From Patiria miniata (lineage: Eukaryota > Echinodermata > Asteroidea > Valvatida > Asterinidae): a DNA stretch of 64,000 nt. Shown in pieces: positions 47,311-58,737 of this stretch. Made by a program: the position numbers and the translations under genes. Below the pieces are notes generated by a model. That model was not told the DNA's origin. It did not search any database and worked only from the letters and a program-made list of their open reading frames with translations. Position 1 is the first letter of the stretch; each line of letters starts with the position of its first letter. The DNA is taken from the NCBI RefSeq assembly GCF_015706575.1, contig NW_024037062.1, positions 8,614,811-8,678,810 of the forward strand, given 5' to 3'.

Positions 47311-48681
47311 AATAGAAACAGCTTTTTGGGTTATCCTTGGCTTTGTATATACATGTAATAATTCATTTTTGTGTATCACTGTATGTTTGTTCATATTTGC
47401 CAAAATAAATATTATTATTTTAACAACCAATAATAACGACTAATGAAATTGTAAATAATTGTGTATTTAAGTTGCTTTGGAGTGACCAAGCAGTGTCCAG
47501 AGTTCAGATATGGCCAGGTGTTGTGTTCCACAGTGTAGGTCCGGACCTTGTGTCGGCTTCGTCGGTGAAGCTGTTCTCCGGATACATGTATCTGTTAAAA
47601 TGTCCGCTTGTATATTGAAAAAGGATAAACTATTAAAAAAATTAGTTCATTTTTATCCAACTTTCTTTGCATATATAAGCATATATTATATATTCAATAA
47701 AATTATCAATGTAACACAGAAATCATTGTGAATATATTGGCTTAATTATCTCCTCTAATATTATTCAGAAAAATTATTCATGCAAATGAAGTTTCAAATA
47801 TTTGTTCCTCGATTTTCAGTCTATGGGCTCCGCGCATACAGTCGTGTTTTACATAACTCTCGAGGACAAGGCATTGTCTTTCCCTATATCCCTGTAATAT
47901 AACACTCTCCCATAGACTAAGCACATTAACGCACAATCGAGGACCGTTTTCAACAGAAGATGAACAATCGAGGTCAACAAAGAATCTGTTGTTCTCCCTT
48001 TGTCTGTCGGTCCTCGGGGTGTATGTGTACGCCCACAAGTACCCCCTCAACGGTAAGAAAGGGAGAGTTGGGGGAGACCACTGGGATAGACATTCAAATG
48101 CACTGCCGATGAAACCTGATGCTCATGCGAAGACGGTATGGCTTTGCGCACATTTATAATAAAGTACGTCGTTCGACATTGCGCCCTACTGGTTTGCGAA
48201 CCAGTACGCGCACACAGTGAATTCCGTCCACTGGGCTCTCCAAAGTGGAAAAAAAGCGCCCTCTCTTGTTCATGCAAGGTACCAAAGCAATCACATGTCG
48301 AAGTGACCGCTTCGCTATCTTAACTCTTCAATCCTGTCCAATTCAGTGCCTTTTTTATTTTCAATTTGCAAATTCAATGATAAATAGCATAAATGAATGT
48401 GTGATATATAATAATTTAGGTGGACAAAATTCTCCACTGGTGTTATTCTTTAGAGAAAAGAATTAAAAATTGAATCTGTTATGAATCAAATATCAAAATC
48501 ACTTGCAATAGCAAAAGATAATTTCTAGTTTAACCAATTTAAAAAACAATTAAAACAAATAGTCAAAGGTTTCAATTTTAATCTCTTCTTTGTCATAATT
48601 CTCTGGTTTTTCAAATAAACCACACAGGAAAGCTTACTGATTACGGGCATTATAATAATTTTTTGAGCTGAACAAAAAAAT
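47311..48681. other. Intergenic, 3' side of MTHFD2
   Basis: No gene is supported. About 57 bp at 48038-48095 (CCCCCTCAACGGTAAGAAAG and onward) recur at 49268-49324 inside an MTHFD2 intron. Confidence 0.5.
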
Positions 48682-48922
48682 TGACTGGAGCGGGATTTGA
48701 GCCTGCGACCTCCGGATTGCCGTTCCGGTGCTCTACCAACTGAGCTATCCAGCCCTATGTTGGCAGTTCCCCATTTTGCCAATATCTTTTTTCAACGGGG
48801 GCTAGTCAGAAGCCAAGGTCATCGACAAAATCTGGAATTGCCAACATAGGGCTGGATAGCTCAGTTGGTAGAGCACTGGAACAGCAATCTGGAGGTCGCA
48901 GGTTCAAACCCGGTTCCGCTCA
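48682..48922. mobile_element. Head-to-head pair of tRNA-like (SINE-type) elements, first pair
   Basis: A tRNA-like sequence on - (48682-48755) and one on + (48849-48922) start toward each other across about 93 bp that is itself partly inverted (TATGTTGGCAGTTCC against its counterpart). Both have a perfect A box (TAGCTCAGTTGGTAGAGC) and a B box near GGTTCAAAC. The base before the anticodon is C rather than the invariant U, and the acceptor stem is imperfect. These are tRNA-derived repeats, not working tRNA genes. Outer flanks (GTTCAAC and its complement) extend the palindrome. Confidence 0.75.
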
Positions 48923-49091
48923 ATTTCTTTGTTCAACTTGCTCAAGAAGATAATTCTCTGGTGATAACATTTTCCTGTGAACAGGAAAAAAAGCAAATGT
49001 TACAAATCAAAATCGCACATGCAAATAAGCCTTTTAAAAACTCTACGCATGACTTGATACACACAGTGTACAGCGCCCTCTAGTGTGCAAC

Positions 49092-49201
49092 CTAAATCTC
49101 GCCCTTGGCTACTTGGAGGGTATTCTTCATCAACATGGCTACCGTCATTGGTCCCACGCCGCCGGGTACCGGTGTTATATGGCCAACCTTGTCGAAGACT
49201 C
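49092..49201 (-). CDS. MTHFD2 exon 6 (last coding)
   Basis: It begins after TTTGCAG and encodes [19 protein letters not shown], then [15 protein letters not shown] and [11 protein letters not shown] is the family's folate-domain signature. Confidence 0.95.
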
Positions 49202-52200
49202 CTGCAAACAAAATATATCGAAAACACTGCTAGTAAGTAACAGGCAGTACAGAGGTTCGGGCAAAAGTACCCCCTCAACGGTAAGAAAGGGAGAGCTGGT
49301 GGAGACCACTAGGAGAGACATTCGAACTAAGGCTTAATTCGAACGCAGAATATAACATAAACTTAATTCAGAATATAACAAGTCGTGCGTACCTGAGTAT
49401 CCGACCGTTGATGTCAAGAACCGGTTCCAGATTATGGGATCGGGTACCCGTAACCAACTTTACAAATTACTTAGTAACTTCTCAGACAATGAAAAAGAAA
49501 GGTTTTGAATGCCTTTTTTTTTTGGAGAAATGTTCAAAATGAAAACCAGGCTCATTGGAAAACCAAAACAGATATTTCACATTTACGTGCGTGTGATCGC
49601 GCGACAGATGACGCTCGCGAATGTGGCAGTTTATATCGTGAAACTATAAAGCCCTTCAGACAACTTCCGGGATTTGAATTGTGGGGTTGGGTTTCTTTTA
49701 CGGATACCCAGTACTCAGTACCCAGTACCCAGTACTCAGTACCCAGTACCCAGTACTCAGTACTCAGTACCCAGTACCCAGTACTCAGTACCCAGTACCC
49801 AGTACTCAGTACCCAGTACCCAGTACTCAGTACCCAGTACCCAGTACTCAGTACTCAGTACCCAGTACCCAGTACTCAGTACCCAGTACCCAGTACTCAG
49901 TACCCAGTACTCAGTACCCAGTACCCAGTACCCAGTACTCAGTACCCAGTACTCAGTACCCAGTACCCAGCACCCAGTACCCAGTACCCAGTTCCCGTAC
50001 TACCCGTAAATGCACACCACTGCGGGCTATACGCACATGATGAATATTTCAGGCCGATCTCACCGAATCTCACTCACCGTCGTAGTCCACATCGCCGACG
50101 AGGCGATACTTTCCCGTCTTGGGGTCCTGGACCCGGTTGATGCCCACGTCAAAGATGGCAGCGCCTTCCTTGACCATGTCGGCCGTGATCATCCGAGGGC
50201 GCCCTGCCGCCGCTACGATGATGTCGGCGTTGGTCATGTAGTAGCGCATCATCTCGGGGGAGGTCTTGCTGTGGCAGATGGTCACGTTGCAGTTCAGACC
50301 CATCTTGAGAGCTGGAAAGTTAAAAGGGTGAAGTTTAAACAAAAATGTACTCGTACGAAAGATGGCGATTCATGCCAAGCGATATAATCCATTTGTGAGT
50401 TAAATTCTGGAATCAATCAAATCTGGAACGCTGGCTCAGGCCATTATCGGCAACCAGCCCCTAACTTGTTTCAAACTTAACATTTAAAACTCCTCCAACT
50501 AACCATTGTTCCATTAATAAAAAAAAAAACTGAAACTGAGTGATATAATTTGAAGATCTTTGAAAGTCTTGGTGGTCTTACTGTTCCTCTGGTCAGCAGC
50601 CAGTAGCAGAGCCAACGGAAGCCCAACGTTCTTGGACCTGCCCATCACCACAGCATTCTTCCCCACGGTCTCAACTCCTGAAGGTTGATAAGACAACAAA
50701 AGCTAGAGGAATAATGTTCAGATAGCAAGTTCTTTACACATTCTCTTACCAACTGATTCACTGATCATCTGATCCGCTGATCATCTGATCCACTAATGAC
50801 TACTTTGCTGATTTTCGGATCCACTGATTGAATGATCCAATGATTTACAGATTCTCTGATCCACAGATCAGCTGATCCAATGATTTACCGAGTCAATTAT
50901 CCATGGATTTACTGATTCTCCTACCCACTGATTCCCTGATCCACTGATTCACTCATCCACTAATTCTATGATTTCATTTATCTGGTGATTTTAATGAATT
51001 TTAATCAACACTAGCTTTTATACCCGGTTTATTGTTTTATTGTTGTACAGCGGCTTGAATATATGGGTCATTCCATGTCAGACCAACGCACTTTTTTACC
51101 TCATGTCTTCCGATTTTGATAAAAATTGCTGTGCTTGTAGGTCCTAATGAGCAATGAATACACACCAATTTTTAGCCCGATCCAACCTACCATGTGGTCA
51201 GGGCAGAAGCCACAAAAAAATGGCATTTTTAGAGTAAAATACCACCCTTTTGTTATAAATATATCAAAACTATGGCAATTTTCATCAAATATATGTGAAT
51301 TTGGTATTAAAATAATGAGGATTGCATGCTCAAATCACTTCTTTTGTCAAAATTAAATTTTATGAAAAGTAGGTCACGTGACCTTTAATATGCTATCGTG
51401 ACCTTTGACCCAATTTTTGTAATAATGTATCATTCCGAAAATCAACGAAATAAAAATAACTTGCTAGAGCATGTCTTCCTCTATCAGAATCTACTAAAAA
51501 TCAGTTGGGGTCTTCAAAATTTACAACTTTACGACTATTTTTGTACAGTTGGTAGGTTACAAATGAGTCAATTTATAGACTTTACATAAGAAAAACACCA
51601 ACACAACTTACTATTCTGTTTCTTAAGTTACTAACATTTAATTTTAGTAACTTAAGAAACAGAATAGTAAGTGGTGTATTTCAAATTAATCTAGATTTTT
51701 ATGTATAAAGTACAAAGCCAGGAAAAACAAAATTCTACCTTCTGATTCAAAAGAAACTGTCTAATCAGAATATCTGGACTCGGAAGTGTGCTAACTACTA
51801 ACAGTAACCAGGCCTTCACCCAGTACAGCGGACTCACGTCCAGGTGAAATTCATCTCAAAGGAACAAAATGCCAAGTCTGTGAGAGTCATTAAAGTTCAA
51901 GAAGCACAGTGATGAATGAGTAAGATTGAACTTTGATTGTAATATTAAGTATTATCTTCAAGCAAACTTGAATCCTAGACCCTGATTAGTCCATCTATAG
52001 CAACAACTGTGTGATTTTATATTGCACAGCTATATTGCACCCCAGATATTAAAAATGTACGTGTACATATGTTGTGTTATTTCCTGCAGAACGGACCAAT
52101 ACACTACATGTATGCACGTACATCTTCACCGCGTGTACGCATTTGATATCAAGTTTGCTTGAAGATAAATTGGTTATAAATCCCACTTGCGCTCGTGGAA

Positions 52201-55200
52201 CACGGAATTATGTAGTGCATCGAGTGGCATATGGGTCACAGCATCATTGCATTATTTCATATTCCAAGCGCGCTCGTGGGATAACTAATTATCAGTGGCA
52301 CCCAGGAGGGGGGGGGGGGGGGCTTGAACCCACCCCAAACATTGTCAATTTGTTTGTTTGATTTTAGGCTAGTTTTTGTTGGTCCAATCTTTTACAGAAA
52401 TTTGAACAAAAAACGATTTATGACCCCCCCCCCCCCCACCAAAAGCCAAATCCTGGGTGCGCCACTGCTGATAATTTACACTATGAGTCTGGTTAGACCT
52501 CATCAGCCCTCAGAATGAGAAATTCACAAACCAAGATATATTTTAGTAACTTTAGAAACAGAATAGTAAGCCATTTTTTTGTGGCTTCTGCCCTGACCAC
52601 ATAATAGGTCGGATCGGGCTAAAAATTGGTGTGCATTCATTGCTCATTAGGACCTACAAGCACAGCAATTTTTATCAAAATCGGAAGACATGAGGTAAAA
52701 AAGTGCGTTGGTCTGACATGGAATGACCCATATGTTACATAAAATTTGCGCTTTATAAATACTATTAATGTTATTATTATTATGATTCACTGATTTAAGA
52801 ATTCTCTGATCCACTTATTCTCTGATGCACTGATTCTCTGAATCCACTGATTCACTATTCCACTAATTTCCATTTCCCTCCTCCACTGTTTTACTTATCC
52901 TCTGATTTCCTGATTCCCTTAAAACTGATCCACTAGTTCAATAATCCACCAACTGGTTCCTCAATTACACTCAACGATCAACTGATGACTACCTGATCTC
53001 TTGATGAGCTCCCAGACTCCGTATGGCGTGGCAGGCAGCAACGTGGGCAAGTCCAGCACCAGCCTACCCACATTCACCATGTTGAAGCCGTCCACGTCTT
53101 TGTTGGGCGAGACAGCGTCGCAGATTTTCCTCTTGTCCATGTGCGGGGGGACAGGCAACTGGACGAGGATTCCGTCGACAGCGTCCGACTTGTTGAGGTC
53201 GTCAACGAGGGAGAGGAGTGCTGCTTCTGTCATGGTATCTGGCTCGCGGATCGTCTCGGAGGTGATGCCTTTATTTAGTCAGGGTCAAAGGTCACACTGT
53301 TAGAGATTATATTCGTTCTCATTTAAGTCTTGTCTACTACACCCTCTGAGACACTTCAACATTTGCTAAAAAAATATTCTCCTAATAAACCGTCAACTTC
53401 TATGTTTCTTTTTAAAGATATTGGACACCATTTGCAAAAAGAAATGCGCTTTTGCCGATTCAAGCAACAAAAATACAATAAGGCTGAAGCAGGTTATTCA
53501 AATACTAACTAATCTCATCTAACTAATCTAAATACTAATCTGAGCTCAGTAGATATCATACTATTTGATAAAACTGTGAAAATGCATATTGTTAATCTCG
53601 ACACAAAGCATAAGTTGCCATTGAAAACGTGACGGTTTGGTTCTTACTATGGTAAGGAATCAATGTTAGTTCCTCCTTTCTACGAAATGACAGCATACTA
53701 AATTTAGATCACTGATAGGGCTGTGCCGAATATTCGGATATTCGGTTATTCGATCAATAAACGAATATTCGAATATTTATTTTCGAATAAGAATATTCGG
53801 TGGTGATATGCAATGAAATAAAAAGGTGGAAAAAAACTCCTTTTTTTTAACAACAAAAGTGTATTCTCAAAGTTAAGTTTCAAGTTGCTGCCAAAAAAAC
53901 CAATAAAAGTAGCTTGTATATATGCCAAGCAATAATGCCATACATATATTACTTCTGCTTTGGGAGTGCTTGCAGTAAAGCCAACCCATTTTTTTAACGC
54001 CGGACTGCAACACCAATCGCTGATTCTTCCGACAAGATAAACAAGACATTTTGTCTTTCATGTCTTTACAAAACACTTCCTGACACCTTTTCATATCAAA
54101 CTTCTAGCATGAGTAGTAACGTTTCCGCTGTCCGTATTTTTGTTTGTTGTTGTCCTACTTACAATCCCTACTTTCAAAAGAAAACCGCCGCTGTTTTTCC
54201 CCGATGCGATCCTGGCAAGTTTCCCCGCGCGTTGGTGTTACATGTACATGTGTGCAGCATAGGAAAATGCAGCGTGGCATTGGAGAGGAGCACGTGTTAA
54301 TTTGCCCACGTGCGCAGTGGGAGGGGCTTACTGGATCGGCTATTGACATCGCGAAAATGGCATGCCAACATCGATGTAGAAGACCTCTGCAATCTCATGC
54401 AAAGAACTTGCTTTCTTTTTTCTGTGTGGGCCTTTGTATTTTCCGTTTTCATGTACTTATTTTGAGGACGTACTGCTCGCACAGGGTCGCACAAGAAGCG
54501 GTACATTATACACTGATACAGCAAAGCCAATTCCCCCCAAAGTTTTCCATCGCCTGTTCAATCGTGTCGAATGCACGTGGTTATAGGGAATCGCCTTGCA
54601 CGCAGTATGCTGCTCACAGCACGTGGCGGTGTTGTAGAAAACTTGTCATGAACCCCAACATTACATTAAAACGTTTTGAAAACCTTGGTTCATTTACGTT
54701 ACGGACTCTGGGATTTTTCTAAAAGAATTTCTTGTTTACTTTTAGGGGTAAATTTATTATGGCTGTTAGATGTTCGCCTCAATGCCTCCGTAATTATATA
54801 CATGTACATGTACAAAATAATCTAGTTCTCTCAACTGATCAGAGCACCCTTTTATCGAACACATTTTCGTTCGCTGTCCGTCAGCTTTGTTCGCTGGGTT
54901 AGTCTGCTAATTGCACCCAATATTTGCACAAATAAAACATACATAAACACTTCAAAAACTAGTTCAGCAATTATAATTTCAGTAATAATAGCGGGAACCT
55001 CTGGCTTATGTCCTCCAAGTTGAGCAAAACGCAAGAAAAAGGGCAGACAACAGAGAGGATTTTAAACTCAAAAGGGCTCTCATTTATTTCGCCAGACAGA
55101 CTTTGCGGTCAACTCACCGCACCGTACCCCTGATTCCCAGCATAGAAAACCACAGCTAGATAAAATGTATCAAAATGTTACAAGTTGGAATATCCAAACC

Positions 55201-58200
55201 TTTTAGTGTCCTATTTGTTAGAAAGTTATCTCCAGAGCACGCACTTAGCCAGACAAAAGAACCGGGTCAGCGCACCTGTGCCCTAATTAGCCCGCCAACA
55301 ATGCGCCCGCCGGAGCTCGGCTGGCGATTTTTTTTTTTTTTTTGCTGAAATGTCACCCTTCGTGTTTTGGGTACACAGCTTATAATACATCCCCTGTGGG
55401 TAAACAAGGAAATACTGCTTTGCACGTGTCAAGCTGGGGCGTGTGTATGCCGCGCTTACGCCCATTATTTGCATAAACTTAAATATGCATTTACAATTCA
55501 AAGACCCATATTTCATTGAATAAAGACATTAAATATCATAGGTTTTTTTCTTGGAGTTTTTGGTTGTTGAGAATAAGTTTATTTAAAATGATATAAAATC
55601 ATTTCCTCAATTCTTGGTGACAAAAAGTGCGAGTTATTATTATAAAAGTGATTTTTATCCACAATACTGTGACTAGGAAGTACACCGTTTTGTAGACTTC
55701 AAGAAGCTTCCAGTAATAGATATGCTCGGTTCCTGGTTGTGAGTTAAGGGTCGGAGAGTCACAATAGCTGACGCCACCCGCCGTGTTTGGGGTTCACGGC
55801 TTAATACGTCCCCCATGCAAGCAAGGAATCCTTCACTCTAGCTTCTCTGGTTATTGTTAATTTTTAAATTACTGACGACTGAAGAACAACTGATTGTTGT
55901 CAAATACCTGACTTACCTGTGAAGAAATCATGCTGACGTGCGCACGTACGTTGACTACATGTACATGTATGGCATATTTTTGCTTTTGAGGAAATTTGGA
56001 ATGGCCAAATAACCGAATATTCGAATATTCGATCGATTGGAAGGTCGAATATTCGAATATTCAATTATTCGAATTGACTCAGCCCTAATCACTGAAATCT
56101 CCCTTCCAGACTGACAAATTCAACAACGCCATCAACAGACAAAAGCAATCAAGGGACTGTTTTAAACTTTAAGAGCTCCCAGCCTTCATAAGGATTGACT
56201 GCCTGTGAATCTTTGAGCTTGATACAGCTTAGCCCCATAAATGTGGCCAATTTACTGGACTGCCTCCGTAAACATAGGCCACACATCCACATGTACAAAA
56301 ACGTGTCGCACTTTGCCAAATTTAGATTTTCACATCTAGGCTTAGTTTGTAGGGGTTTTTTTGCTTTAGAAGCATACTCACCCTCTTTATAGGCTAATCA
56401 GAAAGTGCTGCCTTTTTCAGATGTCTAATTTCTGTGAAATTTCATGTTGAAATTTTGATACGCAAACGTGTGCAAATGAATCTGGAAATTTCACCAAAAA
56501 TAGACATCTGAAAAAGGCAGCACTTTCTGATTAGCCTATAAAGAGGGTGAGTATGCTTCAAAAGCAAAAAAAACCTACAAACTAAGCCTAAATGTGAAAA
56601 TCAAAGTTTGTCAAAGTGCGACATGTTTTTGTACATGTGGATGTGTGGCCTATGTTTATGGAGGTAGTCCAGTAAATAGGCCACATTTATGGGGCTAGAT
56701 ACAGCTGTGCTTTGACTGTAGGAGATTGATAAGCCAGCTGTACCTACCAGTTACTAACTTTTGTCTGTTGACGGAATTTGACTAGTCACAGTGCCTACCA
56801 CAATATGATCCGACTGTTAGTGACTAGCCTGTGTAAAAGGCATAGCTGGGGAGCGGATTGACTGTTTGACTGTCTGTGACTGCTCAGACAGTTGGAGGTT
56901 AACTTTTGCACTGCTAATCTTTTCTCTCTTTTTTTAATCACATCTCCAAACGCAAAACTCCATTATACAATTAAAAATGTTTTGACAATTTCTCACCGCA
57001 TTCTTGGGCTGCTTTCATCTTGTTCCTGACGTAGACAGCACTGGCAGGGTCTTCGCCTACCAGGACGGCAGTCAGGTGAGGGGGTCGATGGCCTTTTGCT
57101 ACCCACGCTTTCACCTCCTCCGCGACCTCTGCCTGCACCTCCTTGGAAATCTTCTTACCGTCGATAATCTCTGCATGGCTAACGAAATCAGGGTAGAATT
57201 AATTAAACAAGCTGTAACTTGAGGTTGAACCTCAGCGTACCCGGAAAAAATCTTGTAAAACCCCGAGGTACATGTAAACCTCGTTGGAAACGTTGAGGTA
57301 CGGCCCCTGCGACCTCTGCCTGCACCTCTTGGGAGATCTTCCTGCTGTCGATAATCTCTCCAGGTACCCTGAACCACAGGGTAACAGGTAAAAACTTGTA
57401 CAAGTAAAACCTTGAGGTAAACTTTAAAGGTAAACTTCTAGGTAAATCTGAAAGTAAACCTCGAGGTATTGGCTCTGCGACCTCTGCCTGCACCTCTTGA
57501 AAATCTTCCTTCCGTCGATAATCCCTGCATGGCTTAACAAAATAAGGGAAGAATGCAAACATTAAATGAGCAGTCACTTGAGGTTGAGCATCAGAGTACC
57601 CGGTAAAACCTCGTAAAACCTTGTGGAACAGGTAAACCTCCAGGTATAGCCTCTGCCACCTCTGCCTGCACCTCTTCGAAATCTTCTTACCATCGATAAT
57701 CTCTGCATGGCTAACGAAATTATAGGTAGAATGTGCAAATTAAACAAACATTAACTTGAGATTAAAATCCCGTGGTAACCAGTAAAACATTAACTGTAAA
57801 ACATTGAGGTAAACTTTCCAAGTAAACTTTGAGGTAAACTTTGAGGTAAAGCACGAGGTAAACCTCGAGGTATGGCCTCTGCGACCTAGCTCTGCCTGCA
57901 CCTCATGGAAATCTTCTTAGTATTGATAATCTCTGCATAGCTTAACAAAATAAGGGAAGAATGCAAAAATTAAATGAATGGTAAACTTGAGGTTGAACCC
58001 AAGGGTATCCGGTAAAGCCTCGTAAACGAGGTAAACTTCGACGTAATCCTCGAAATAACGACAGAATGCGAAGAATCCATTTGCCATCTTGGAAAAATCT
58101 ACCATCTGGGGGGAGGGGGTGAATGGGGAGACGGGAAGTTTTTAATGTTTTATTTACACTTCTTTGACAAAAACAAAGCAAAATATTATATAAAGAAAAA

Positions 58201-58516
58201 AATAGCCTAGGCTAAATGAATTAATAAATAGGCCTAGATAACTGTGAATTTTGTTACTTGAGTGCGATTAAAACTGATCCCCAAAATGAGGGGCCAAATC
58301 AAATAATTTCAAAAGGTCCGTTCAAAGTTAAATATTATGCAATAATCAGTTTTTATAATTGTGTGATTCTGCCTCTAAAGTAAAGGCCTGCAAGTACAAG
58401 TTTAGGCTAAACTTTCAACTTGCCAAAATGATTTTAACCCCCCCCCCCCCCTTACTCTCCCAGATGATGCTCCGCGTGAGCAGAGGCCATACCGCGTAGC
58501 GGAGCATATTAGGAGT

Positions 58517-58558
<42 letters not shown>

Positions 58559-58737
58559 ACCACCACCAGCATGACCAGTCCATGCCTACATGTACAAACA
58601 AACTTGTTAGGGCCTATTTAGTATTAATTGGATAATACATACTTCACAGATGTTCTATGAAACGCTGAGGCACTCAGTGACCCAAAGGCATTCTTTTTGG
58701 AGAGGAATGATCGCAAACACGGTCTAAAAACCGACAT
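49092..58737 (-). CDS. Bifunctional methylenetetrahydrofolate dehydrogenase/cyclohydrolase, mitochondrial
   Basis: It oxidises methylene-THF to methenyl-THF and hydrolyses that to formyl-THF in mitochondrial one-carbon metabolism. Exons in order: 58737-58643, 57178-56997, 53268-52993, 50677-50582, 50311-50078, 49201-49092. Phases match at each junction; the total is 993 bases, 330 residues plus stop (human MTHFD2 has 350). Visible: an Arg/Ser/Leu-rich start like a mitochondrial presequence; YVRNK with catalytic Lys about 85; DGILVQLP with Gln about 129; DVDGF with Asp about 152; the dinucleotide loop GRSKNVG; and PGGVGPMT near the end. MTHFD2 and MTHFD2L cannot be told apart here. Introns carry many repeats. 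Confidence 0.96.
49706..49998. repeat. 7-bp minisatellite in MTHFD2 intron 5
   Basis: About 42 tandem copies of CAGTACC and CAGTACT, with the two variants interspersed. Seven bases with no stop in any + frame give three overlapping open frames of STQYPV-type repeats. These are artefacts of the repeat. Confidence 0.95.
50078..50311 (-). CDS. MTHFD2 exon 5
   Basis: It lies between TTTCCAG and GTGAGT. It encodes [30 protein letters not shown], then [16 protein letters not shown] and VGDVDYDG, the later part of the dinucleotide-binding domain. Confidence 0.95.
50582..50677 (-). CDS. MTHFD2 exon 4
   Basis: It follows CCTTCAG and ends at GTAAGA. It encodes [20 protein letters not shown], with the dinucleotide-binding GRSKNVG, then [11 protein letters not shown]. 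Confidence 0.95.
51061..52733. mobile_element. DNA transposon with ~165-bp terminal inverted repeats
   Basis: The ends ATATGGGTCATTCC and GGAATGACCCATAT start arms of about 165 bp that differ at about four positions. They were inserted in a GTACAGCGGCTTGA...GCGCTTTATAAATA sequence resembling a LINE/SINE tail. The interior has no transposase-like ORF. It contains a perfect 28-bp-arm hairpin (51606-51672) and a nested hAT-type MITE. Confidence 0.85.
52293..52467. mobile_element. hAT-type MITE nested in the larger transposon
   Basis: The ends CAGTGGCACCCAGGA and TCCTGGGTGCGCCACTG pair. The flanks CTAATTAT and CTGATAAT are a plausible decayed 8-bp duplication (6 of 8). The interior has long G and C runs. 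Confidence 0.8.
52993..53268 (-). CDS. MTHFD2 exon 3
   Basis: It follows AATAAAG and ends at GTAGTC. It encodes [17 protein letters not shown], then [34 protein letters not shown] and [17 protein letters not shown], covering the folate-site Gln and Asp. Confidence 0.95.
53716..56087. mobile_element. hAT-type transposon (2.4 kb) with 8-bp target duplication
   Basis: TAGGGCTG...CGAATATTCGG at the left and CGAATTGACTCAGCCCTA at the right are inverted ends. Both sub-terminal regions are packed with CGAATATTCG-type motifs. Perfect direct repeats ATCACTGA flank it (53708-53715, 56088-56095). I find no recognisable transposase, so it is probably a deleted, non-autonomous copy. Confidence 0.88.
56230..56697. 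mobile_element. Foldback transposon with perfect 9-bp target duplication
   Basis: Arms of about 210 bp begin TAGCCCCATAAATGTGGCC and end with the complement. The direct repeat GATACAGCT flanks it exactly (56221-56229 and 56698-56706). Nine-bp duplications suggest a Mutator-like family, but the ends do not settle this. Non-coding, 468 bp. Confidence 0.88.
56997..57178 (-). CDS. MTHFD2 exon 2
   Basis: It follows TTTCGTTAG and ends at GTGAGA. It encodes [20 protein letters not shown], then [17 protein letters not shown] and [13 protein letters not shown], with the catalytic Lys. Its 5' half and acceptor are the source of the tandem copies at 57230-58110. Confidence 0.95.
57230..58110 (-). repeat. 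Four tandem partial copies of MTHFD2 exon 2 and its acceptor
   Basis: Sequences matching the 5' part of exon 2 (frames reading [16 protein letters not shown]) recur on - at about 57300-57365, 57467-57545, 57645-57715 and 57875-57950. Most keep the intron end (GTTAG or GTTAAG). They are separated by GAGGTAAAC-type repeats. Unit length is about 170-230 bp. None carries the 3' half or the donor of the exon, so they look like non-functional decoys in intron 1. Confidence 0.85.
58111..58642. other. Rest of MTHFD2 intron 1, with a long poly-C tract
   Basis: It includes a C run of about 40 at 58518-58558 and a shorter one at about 58439. Between them, GATGCTCCGCGTGAGCAGAG and GTAGCGGAGCAT form an inverted repeat. 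Confidence 0.7.
58643..58737 (-). CDS. MTHFD2 exon 1: mitochondrial presequence
   Basis: ATG at 58737 (on -) opens [16 protein letters not shown], then [12 protein letters not shown], with no acidic residue, as expected of a mitochondrial targeting peptide. It ends with AA before GTATGT, and exon 2 begins with C, completing Asn. The phase match and position, 410 bp from USP39, support this start. Confidence 0.85.

Larger units (their letters stand above)
50746..52985. repeat. Degenerate CTGATCCACTGATT minisatellite, split by a transposon
   Basis: Imperfect repeats of about 7-14 bp (CTGATCC, ACTGATT) fill 50746-51000 and resume at about 52785-52985. The gap is occupied by the inverted-repeat element at 51061-52733. 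Confidence 0.8.

Noticed and set aside
48849-48922. Functional tRNA gene
   Set aside because: The base before the anticodon is C instead of U, the acceptor stem is mismatched, and the sequence comes in inverted pairs. It fits a tRNA-derived repeat.
49505-50140. Long plus-strand ORF of 211 residues rich in STQYPV
   Set aside because: Its core is the 7-bp minisatellite read through; the rest runs antisense over MTHFD2 exon 5.
54144-54722. 192-residue plus-strand ORF
   Set aside because: It lies inside the hAT-type element, shows no domain motif and has an irregular composition; it is likely chance.
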